Assembly (NCBI GenBank): GCA_910586765.1
Contig: CAJUJJ010000040.1
Coordinates: 2,086 to 21,832 of the forward strand
Direction: 5' to 3'
DNA from: an uncultured Clostridia bacterium
Lineage (GTDB): Bacteria; Bacillota; Clostridia; Lachnospirales; Anaerotignaceae
Length of the DNA stretch: 19,747 nt
Part shown: one piece after another, positions 14,671-19,747 of the stretch
Layout of the letters: each line of letters starts with the position of its first letter
How positions within the stretch are numbered: the stretch's first letter is position 1
Notes under the pieces: model-generated
Told to the model about the DNA's origin: nothing
Seen by the model: only the letters and a program-made list of their open reading frames with translations
Database searches by the model: none
Program-made: the position numbers and the translations under genes

Positions 14671-14699
14671 TAGTATGTTACATTTTTTTGTAAATACTA
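14671..14699 (+). other. Hairpin in the carD leader
   Basis: TAGTAT, a bulged G and TTAC pair with GTAA and ATACTA around an 8-nt T-rich loop (10 bp in all). Immediately follows the first 15-bp repeat. Confidence 0.65.
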
Positions 14700-14800
14700 T
14701 ACGTGGGTTGTTATTTTGCTACAAAAAAGTTCATTAGAAGTCAATAATATTGTAAATTGTTTTATAATTTACCCATATCAAAAGACCTTTCATCATATTC

Positions 14801-14841
14801 GTTATTACATATTTGTCTGAATTTATAGTAATAACAAATAT
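14801..14841 (+). other. Interleaved inverted repeats (possible pseudoknot or alternative hairpins)
   Basis: GTTATTAC (14801-14808) is complementary to GTAATAAC (14828-14835), and the directly following ATATTTGT (14809-14816) to ACAAATAT (14834-14841). The order A-B-A'-B' allows either a pseudoknot-like fold or two mutually exclusive 8-bp hairpins. Confidence 0.55.
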
Positions 14842-14966
14842 CTGATAAACTATTGTATGATAAAATAAAAGAGATTTGTTCCATTTGTTTTTATAAAAAT
14901 CAAAAAAATTGAAACAATGTCCTAAGCCCTTCCGTCACAAAAGATAAGTTTACAAATAGTTTGTAG

Positions 14967-14997
14967 GCAGTAGACAGTAAAACTGTACTGCTTTTTT
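14967..14997 (+). terminator. Intrinsic terminator just upstream of carD
   Basis: GCAGT and ACAGT pair with ACTGT and ACTGC around three A, with an AG bulge, followed by six T. It contains the second copy of the 15-bp repeat. It could stop transcripts from P1/P2 before carD (attenuation or end of a small RNA). A weak promoter-like TTGTAG (14961-14966), 17 bp, TGTACT (14984-14989) overlaps it, so an operator-over-promoter reading is also possible. Confidence 0.75.
14974..14988 (+). repeat. 15-bp direct repeat with internal palindrome, copy 2
   Basis: Identical to 14653-14667, 321 bp apart. Here it forms the upper stem of the terminator. Confidence 0.85.
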
Positions 14998-15065
14998 GTA
15001 TTTTTTAAAATGTTTTTGTACATACTTAACAAAAACAGTAGTGATTAAAGAAAGGAGATTTTTTT

Positions 15066-15548
15066 ATGTTTCAAATTGGTGAAAAAGTGGTTTACCCTAT
15101 GTATGGTGCTGGCGTTGTGGAAAGTATAGAACAAGATTTTCATGGGACAAAACTAGAAATGTATTATATCATACAAATTCCTAAAAATAATTTAAAAATT
15201 CGCTTAATCGCAAATAAATCAGAACAGCTAGGTGTAAGGGCGGTGTCAAAAAAAGAAGAAGTAGTAAAAGCATTAGAATGTGTTGGTGCAAAAAAAATTA
15301 CTATGCCAGAAAATTGGAGTTTACGTTATAAAGATAATTTGGAAAAATTAAAAACTGGTAAATTAGATATGGTGACAGAAGTTGTAAAAAATCTAAATGA
15401 AAGAGAAAAAAGGAAAAAACTTTCTAGCATAGAAAAAAAATTATTAAATACAGCAAAGCAAATTGTTTTAAGTGAAATTATATGCTCTTATGAAATTGAC
15501 ACAGAAAAAGCAGAAGAATTACTTGCAAATTTAGTGTTAAATTGTTAA
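15066..15548 (+). CDS. CarD/CdnL-family RNA polymerase-binding regulator
   Basis: This 160-aa CarD-family protein has an N-terminal Tudor-like RNA polymerase beta-subunit-interacting domain (FQIGEKVVYPMYGAGVVESIEQ, to about residue 60), as in the transcription-repair coupling factor. A helical C-terminal DNA-binding half follows. Members stabilise open promoter complexes and tune rRNA and housekeeping transcription. AAAGGAG lies eight bases before the ATG. The gene is 32 bp upstream of a YacL-type gene, forming an operon. Its 5' region is exceptionally long and structured, with a terminator directly ahead, which suggests regulated expression. Family is firm; direct target promoters cannot be inferred. 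Confidence 0.93.
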   Translation: MFQIGEKVVYPMYGAGVVESIEQDFHGTKLEMYYIIQIPKNNLKIRLIANKSEQLGVRAVSKKEEVVKALECVGAKKITMPENWSLRYKDNLEKLKTGKLDMVTEVVKNLNEREKRKKLSSIEKKLLNTAKQIVLSEIICSYEIDTEKAEELLANLVLNC

Positions 15549-15580
15549 TATTTTAATAACACTATTATGGGGGAGGTGAT

Positions 15581-16660
15581 ATGTTGAAAAGATTATTGGG
15601 AATTGTAATCAGTTTGATTGTTACAGCAGCATTTTTTGCGATATTCCATTTGTTGTATCTGCTGGACTTATTCCGTATGAACCGTATTGTACCATTTTAT
15701 GTACCTGCGGTAATTTCTATTGTACTTGGCCTCATTTTTTATTTTCTTTTTTCCTCTGCTGTCACAAATAAAATTATGACACAAATTGCAAGGACAGAAG
15801 AAAGACTGGTGAAAATGAATTTAAAGGAATTAAGTTTTAGTTTACTGGGCTGTATTATAGGACTTGCTATAGCCAATTTAATAGGCATTGCATTTAATGG
15901 TTTTGGACCTTTGGGAACAGGCATTATTATATTATTGAATATTGTGCTTGGTTTTTTGGGTTTTCGTGTTGCACGCAAAAAGAAAGATGAAATCAATGTC
16001 AGTAATTTAAAAAATGTATTGGCAAATCCTGATTCTAAAAAAAATATTGTTGCATATGGCAGACCTAAAATATTGGATACTAGTGTTATTATAGATGGTA
16101 GAATATTAGATTTGCTTCAAACAGGTTTTATTGAGGGAAAAATATTAATTCCTAATTTTGTTTTAGAAGAACTGCGTCACATTGCCGATTCTTCTGATTC
16201 TTTAAAAAGAAATAGAGGAAGACGTGGGTTGGACATACTCAATGAAATTCAAAAACAGCTTTCTGTACCAGTAGAAATTGTAGATTATGACACTAAAGAA
16301 GCATTGGAAGTCGATTCAAAATTATTAAAAATGGGTGAAAAAATGGACGCTTTTGTTGTAACAAATGATTTCAATTTGAATAAAGTAGCAGAATTTCAAG
16401 GTGTTCGTGTATTAAATATTAATGAATTAGCAAATGCGATTAAACCAGTTGTATTGCCTGGTGAGGAAATGCAGGTAACTGTGATAAAAGCAGGAAAAGA
16501 AAATGGACAAGGTATTGGCTATTTGAATGATGGTACTATGATTGTTGTAGAAGGTGGCAATCGTTTTATTGGCGAAACAAAAAATGTTGTTGTAACAAGC
16601 GTTTTGCAAACGGCCGCAGGCAGAATGATATTTACTAAAATTGCAATAGCTGTGTCATAA
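15581..16660 (+). CDS. YacL-type membrane protein with PIN and TRAM domains
   Basis: This 359-aa protein has four N-terminal membrane helices (about residues 4-24, 38-60, 85-106, 111-130), a PIN nuclease-like domain (162-290) and a C-terminal TRAM RNA-binding domain (about 293-355). PIN acidic residues are kept: Asp166 in ILDTSVIIDGR, Glu196/Glu197 in VLEELRH, Asp256 in KMDAFV and Asp263 in VTNDFN. This is the architecture of Bacillus YacL, whose biochemical role is unknown; ribonuclease activity is inferred from the PIN fold. GGGAGGTG lies just before ATG 15581; the next codon, TTG, is an alternative start with better spacing. It follows carD and ends at a strong terminator. In many Firmicutes ispD is the next gene, but here ispD lies upstream on the opposite strand. 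Confidence 0.93.
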   Translation: MLKRLLGIVISLIVTAAFFAIFHLLYLLDLFRMNRIVPFYVPAVISIVLGLIFYFLFSSAVTNKIMTQIARTEERLVKMNLKELSFSLLGCIIGLAIANLIGIAFNGFGPLGTGIIILLNIVLGFLGFRVARKKKDEINVSNLKNVLANPDSKKNIVAYGRPKILDTSVIIDGRILDLLQTGFIEGKILIPNFVLEELRHIADSSDSLKRNRGRRGLDILNEIQKQLSVPVEIVDYDTKEALEVDSKLLKMGEKMDAFVVTNDFNLNKVAEFQGVRVLNINELANAIKPVVLPGEEMQVTVIKAGKENGQGIGYLNDGTMIVVEGGNRFIGETKNVVVTSVLQTAAGRMIFTKIAIAVS

Positions 16661-16686
16661 TCACAATATAATAAAAATATATTTTG

Positions 16687-16719
16687 CCCTCTCTTTTTAT
16701 ATTGAAAAGAGGGGGTTTT
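16687..16719 (+). terminator. Terminator of the carD-yacL operon
   Basis: CCCTCTCTTTT pairs with AAAAGAGGGGG (11 bp, one T.G pair, 7-nt loop), followed by four T. It is 26 nt past the yacL stop. Confidence 0.88.
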
Positions 16720-16755
16720 ATCATAAAAATAATATTTTAGTTTAGGAGAAATAAA

Positions 16756-17334
16756 ATGATTGATATAGATAAATTAAATGAAATACTTACAGAATATAAA
16801 AAACATTTTAACAATCGTTGGAATGACGAAAAATACAAATGGCAAGCAATAAAACATTTTCAATCTCATTGGAATATAGAAGCAGCAAATTTTGGTAGAA
16901 TGTTTGAGTATGCTACATCTAAAACAGCTAATTTACTTACATCAAAGAACTTTTATCCTAGAGAAATGATAATAAATTTTGCAAAAAATGATAATGAGAT
17001 TGTTCGTCAGATGTTTCGTAAATTATTTAATAAAAATGAGCCTCTTTCAGAACGTATTGAATTATTTCAAGATACTTCTGAAACTCTTAGACAAAAATAT
17101 GATGAGGGTACAGTAAAAAATCAAGACAGCAACAATACGGGTAATGTTGCTGGAGTATTGTTATATGCTAAAACAACAGAAAATATTACTCCAGATTTTA
17201 CTTTTAATATAGGAGGAAATCAAATTCAAACAAAAACATTAGATTTAAACACAGATTTTACTATGATAACAAAACAGTTAGATGATATTGCATTTTATTA
17301 TTTTGGAAAGTGTTATGCTTGTTCTGTAATATAG
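16756..17334 (+). pseudogene. In-frame remnant joining the head of an McrB-like protein to the tail of an McrC-like protein
   Basis: An open frame of 192 codons has AGGAG eight bases before the ATG. Residues 1-118 (KKHFNNRWNDEKYKWQAIKHF, then ATSKTANLLTS, YPREMIINFAK, VRQMFRKLF) resemble the N-terminal domain I recall from McrB-like restriction GTPases of Clostridia, which precedes their AAA+ module. Residues from about 121 (GNVAGVLLYAKT, ITPDFTF, TKTLDLNTDF, QLDDIAFYYFG) resemble the C-terminal end of McrC-like partners. No Walker motifs, GTPase core or McrC nuclease motif remain. The simplest reading is one deletion from within mcrB to near the end of mcrC that kept the frame, with the join near KN (17116-17121). 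It should be inactive in restriction. It may still be translated. Family recall is from memory and unsearched. Confidence 0.65.
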
Positions 17335-17489
17335 TTTGAAAAAATATAAAATTAAAAGATATACTGTTTTTGTATAATATAATCGGGAATAAAACGCATA
17401 AGAATATAAATCTTTTAGTAAAATTATTTATTACATATATATAAACAATTTATATTGCAGTAAATACGACAAAATTTATGATATTTATA

Positions 17490-17518
17490 TTGTACAAATT
17501 TGTTTGCTGTGGTATGAT
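17490..17518 (+). promoter_or_regulatory. Promoter of guaA
   Basis: TTGTAC (17490-17495), 17 bp, TATGAT (17513-17518) with TGG before the -10. Predicted start near 17525, just ahead of a terminator-like hairpin. The 17335-17489 stretch before it is AT-rich, with several TATAAT-like strings but no other element I can support. Confidence 0.7.
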
Positions 17519-17531
17519 ATTAATAATAATT

Positions 17532-17559
17532 TGCCGTAATGTAATTTACGGCATTTTTT
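17532..17559 (+). terminator. Terminator-like hairpin in the guaA leader
   Basis: TGCCGTAA pairs with TTACGGCA (8 bp, loop TGTAAT), followed by six T. It lies between the putative guaA promoter and the guaA ATG, starting about seven nucleotides into the predicted transcript. Either it ends upstream transcription, with guaA using a promoter I missed, or it acts as a 5' hairpin or attenuator. Confidence 0.75.
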
Positions 17560-17601
17560 CCTTTTAATAACAGTAGATGTATAAAAAAATGGAGGACGAA
17601 A

Positions 17602-19140
17602 ATGAACCAAGAATTAATTATGGTATTGGATTTTGGCGGTCAGTATAATCAGTTGATTGCTAGACGTGTCAGAGAACATCATGTGTATTGTGAAGTTGTG
17701 CCTTGGAATAAATCTATAGAAGAAATTAAATTGAAAAATCCAAAAGGTATTATATTTACAGGTGGCCCTAATAGTGTATACGAACAAAATGCTCCTCGCT
17801 GTTCTGAAGAATTGTTTCAGCTTGGTATTCCTGTGCTTGGTATTTGTTATGGTTGTCAGCTTATGGCTTTTACATTAGGCGGAAAAGTTGGCAATGCTGG
17901 TGCAAAAAGTGAATATGGCAAAGCAGAAGTAACTTTTGACACTTCTAGTAAATTATTAAAGGGCGTTGATGAAAATGAGATTTGCTGGATGAGCCATACA
18001 GATTATGTGACAGAATTACCAGAAGGATTTAGAATAATAGGAAAAACAGCTACTTGTCCTTCTGCTGCTATAGAATGTGAGGAAAAAGGATTTTATGCTG
18101 TTCAGTTCCACCCAGAAGTAAATCATACTCCAAAAGGTTCTCAAATGATTTATAATTTCTTATATGAAGTATGTGGTTGTAGTGGTCAATGGACTATGAC
18201 AAATTATATTGAAGACCAAATAAAATCTATTCGTAATCAAGTTGGAGAGGGAAAAGTGCTTTGTGCTCTTTCTGGAGGAGTAGATTCCAGTGTTGTTGCA
18301 GCGCTTGTTTCAAAGGCAGTAGGAAAACAGTTGACTTGTGTTTTTGTGGATAATGGCTTGATGAGAAAAAATGAAGGCGATGAAGTAGAAGCAGTTTTTA
18401 GTGATTTGTTTGACTCTCATTTTGTGCGTGCAAATGCTCAACAACGATTTTTAAATAAATTAAAAGGAGTAACAGAACCAGAAAGAAAACGTAAAATAAT
18501 AGGAGAAGAATTTATTAGAGTGTTTGAAGATGAAGCTAAAAAAATTGGTAAAGTGGATTATCTTGTACAAGGTACTATATACCCTGATGTAATTGAAAGT
18601 GGTTTAGGAGATAGTGCTGTGATTAAATCCCATCATAATGTGGGAGGATTGCCTGATGTTGTAGATTTTGAAGAACTGATTGAGCCATTGAGATTACTTT
18701 TTAAAGATGAGGTTCGTCAAATGGGTATAGAATTAGGATTGCCTGATACGCTTGTATGGCGACAACCTTTCCCAGGTCCAGGTCTTGGTATTCGTGTTAT
18801 TGGTGAAGTAACAGAACAAAAACTTGAAATATTGAGAGAGGCTGATGCTATTTTTAGAGAAGAAATTGCAAATGCAGCATTAGAACGTAGTATTAATCAG
18901 TATTTTGCTGTGATTACAGATATTAGAAGTGTAGGTGTTATGGGCGATTTTAGAACATATGATTATACTATTGCTTTGCGTGGCGTTACAACAACAGATT
19001 TTATGACTGCTGATTGGGCTAGAATACCTTATGATGTTTTGGATAAAGTTTCTAGTAGAATTGTGAATGAAGTTAAACACGTAAATCGTATTGTCTACGA
19101 TATTACAAGTAAACCCCCAGCAACAATTGAGTGGGAATGA
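17602..19140 (+). CDS. guaA: GMP synthase (glutamine-hydrolysing)
   Basis: This 512-aa GuaA is full length. It converts XMP + Gln + ATP to GMP, the last step of de novo guanine nucleotide synthesis. The N-terminal class I amidotransferase domain has the nucleophile Cys82 in GICYGCQ and His170/Glu172 in QFHPEV. The ATP pyrophosphatase P-loop is SGGVDSS at 224-230. The XMP-binding and dimerisation region ends with the typical ITSKPPATIEWE tail. GGAGG lies six bases before the ATG. It is monocistronic, with a hairpin-bearing leader and a strong terminator 120 bp downstream. No purine riboswitch aptamer is visible upstream. The 3' end of guaA is a known integration site for mobile elements, relevant to the broken regulator next to it. 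Confidence 0.98.
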   Translation: MNQELIMVLDFGGQYNQLIARRVREHHVYCEVVPWNKSIEEIKLKNPKGIIFTGGPNSVYEQNAPRCSEELFQLGIPVLGICYGCQLMAFTLGGKVGNAGAKSEYGKAEVTFDTSSKLLKGVDENEICWMSHTDYVTELPEGFRIIGKTATCPSAAIECEEKGFYAVQFHPEVNHTPKGSQMIYNFLYEVCGCSGQWTMTNYIEDQIKSIRNQVGEGKVLCALSGGVDSSVVAALVSKAVGKQLTCVFVDNGLMRKNEGDEVEAVFSDLFDSHFVRANAQQRFLNKLKGVTEPERKRKIIGEEFIRVFEDEAKKIGKVDYLVQGTIYPDVIESGLGDSAVIKSHHNVGGLPDVVDFEELIEPLRLLFKDEVRQMGIELGLPDTLVWRQPFPGPGLGIRVIGEVTEQKLEILREADAIFREEIANAALERSINQYFAVITDIRSVGVMGDFRTYDYTIALRGVTTTDFMTADWARIPYDVLDKVSSRIVNEVKHVNRIVYDITSKPPATIEWE

Positions 19141-19258
19141 TAAGTCAATGAGAACAAATCCAGTATTTATACGGTTTGCAAGCAAATTTATTTAGTGATT
19201 GGCAACGAAATGGCAACATTTCTAAAATTACCCACATAATAATTTATTTCAAATTCAT
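19141..19258. other. Junction between guaA stop and terminator; possible attachment-site area
   Basis: 118 bp without a gene. It contains TTTGCAAGCAAA (5-bp inverted repeat) and two close TGGCAAC repeats (in 19200-19217). It directly follows the guaA 3' end, a recognised tyrosine-recombinase target. No integrase or second copy of the guaA end lies in the window, so an att site is only suggested. Confidence 0.3.
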
Positions 19259-19306
19259 AAAACCTTACTGATTTTCAAAAAGAATTGGAAGTCAGTAAGG
19301 TTTTTT
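19259..19306. terminator. Bidirectional terminator between guaA and the broken regulator
   Basis: AAAACCTTACTGA pairs with TCAGTAAGGTTTT (13 bp), extendable by TTTTC/GGAAG with wobbles, followed by further T; the left A-run serves the minus strand. It ends guaA and lies seven bases beyond the stop of the minus-strand regulator gene. Confidence 0.92.
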
Positions 19307-19312
19307 ATTTTC

Positions 19313-19747
19313 TTACTCGTCACTTATGTTATCCAATTCTGATGTAAAAATGTTGCTGATTGCCTGTGATGGAACTTTTGCCCAACGATTGAAGGTATCA
19401 AATTTAGGATAGTTGTATCTCCACTGGTCATACTGTTCTTTTGTAATTTCGCCTTGTTCCAATTTTGCAGACTGTTCCTGCCATGCTTGAAACATTTGCA
19501 GTAAAGAAATATCAGATTTATCCAAATGTAGACAGATTTCGTCATTGATGGTAGTGATTTTTAAACCGTATAAATCTTCTAAAGCAAAAAAAAGTATGTA
19601 GAAGTCCTATATAGTTGTCTATATTTGGAACAGTAAGAGCATTTGGACTAATATCAAATATATTTGCCATTTTTTCTACTAGTTCTTGCTTAGGTATTCG
19701 TGCCTCTGCTTCATACTGTGCCATACGGACATCAGAAGTTTTGCCAA
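19313..19747 (-). pseudogene. XRE-type helix-turn-helix regulator, frameshifted; 5' end outside window
   Basis: Two frames together give one protein. The upstream part reads GKTSDVRMAQYEAEARIPKQ, then ISPNALTVPNIDNYIGLLHTFF and enters at the right edge without a start. It breaks at an eight-T run on the coding strand (8 A at 19586-19593). Removing one T continues as ALEDLYGLKIT, then ICLHLDKSD, ITKEQYDQWRYNYPKFDT and RWAKVPSQ to the stop at 19313. This is a familiar small regulator of gut Clostridia, often in mobile elements: N-terminal DNA-binding domain plus a long C-terminal extension (recalled, not searched). The helix-turn-helix itself lies mostly off the window. The break could be a real mutation, a slippery tract or a sequencing error. 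Confidence 0.75.

Larger units (their letters stand above)
14475..15065 (+). promoter_or_regulatory. 591-bp gene-free region: structured leader upstream of carD
   Basis: No protein gene of normal size fits here. The stretch holds two well-spaced sigma-A promoters (14536-14564 and 14572-14600) and a 7-codon open frame with a GGGGTG site. Several hairpins follow: 14653-14665, 14671-14699, 14752-14772 and interleaved repeats at 14801-14841. An intrinsic terminator at 14967-14997 lies 68 nt before the carD ATG. Together this reads as a roughly 400-nt leader or independent small RNA. No T-box, purine, SAM or other riboswitch consensus that I know was found. Confidence 0.6.

Noticed and set aside
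14600..15000. T-box or 6S-like RNA upstream of carD
   Set aside because: No T-box sequence (GGGTGGNACCGCG-like) and no long end-to-end pairing as in 6S RNA.
17335..17500. Possible purine riboswitch before guaA (string TATAATCGGGAATA near 17375-17395)
   Set aside because: The conserved core, including the GTTTCTACC-type segment and paired arms, is absent. Resemblance is limited to AT-rich flanks.
19166..19575. 13-bp inverted repeat ATTTATACGGTTT (19165-19177) / AAACCGTATAAAT (19563-19575)
   Set aside because: One copy is coding sequence for the regulator (EDLYGLK), no target duplication or transposase is present, and a 13-mer match in AT-rich DNA can be chance.

Overview
The window is AT-rich DNA, visibly around 30% G+C, with strong GGAGG-type ribosome binding sites, sigma-A promoters and hairpin-plus-T-run terminators. 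The gene set (CarD, YacL-type PIN/TRAM protein, SpoVB/YtgP-type flippase, MEP-pathway IspD, MoxR/DUF58, TypA) points to a low-GC Gram-positive anaerobe of the Clostridia, probably Lachnospiraceae-like. This assignment is inference from gene content and style. No marker gene fixes the species.

Layout. 1-384 is the C-terminal end of a repeat-bearing secreted or surface protein. It is followed by about 310 bp holding six consecutive inverted repeats and no gene. 704-1639 (-) is a CPBP membrane protease. 1833-3678 (+) is a two-gene MoxR ATPase/DUF58 operon. 4029-5925 (-) is a Na+/phosphate cotransporter with a PhoU-like tail plus a 58-aa partner, and a Pho-box-like repeat array lies upstream. 6202-8250 (-) is a PAS-GGDEF-EAL-PAS cyclic-di-GMP protein with a degenerate GGDEF site and an intact EAL site. 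8453-11940 (-) holds TypA/BipA followed by a lipid flippase. 12140-12340 (-) is a cold-shock protein. 12474-13645 (-) is ispD-rnhA, tightly coupled and preceded by a leader with an attenuator-like hairpin. 13947-14474 (+) is an orphan P-loop kinase-like protein. 14475-15065 is a long gene-free, structured stretch with tandem promoters and a terminator just before carD. 15066-16660 (+) is carD-yacL. 16756-17334 (+) looks like the head of an McrB fused in frame to the tail of an McrC. 17602-19140 (+) is guaA, with a promoter-hairpin leader. 19313-19747 (-) is the 3' part of an XRE-type regulator broken by an 8-T homopolymer.

Most genes are housekeeping: translation/stress GTPase, GMP synthesis, isoprenoid precursor synthesis, RNase H, envelope lipid flipping. 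The unusual material is in the gaps and scars. These are the mcrB/mcrC fusion remnant, the carD and ispD leaders with terminators upstream of their genes, the PhoP-like box array before the phosphate transporter, and the region downstream of guaA. The 3' end of guaA is a known integration hotspot, and a decayed mobile-element-type regulator lies next to it. I found no tRNA, rRNA, CRISPR array or complete insertion sequence, and no intact undescribed multi-gene system.
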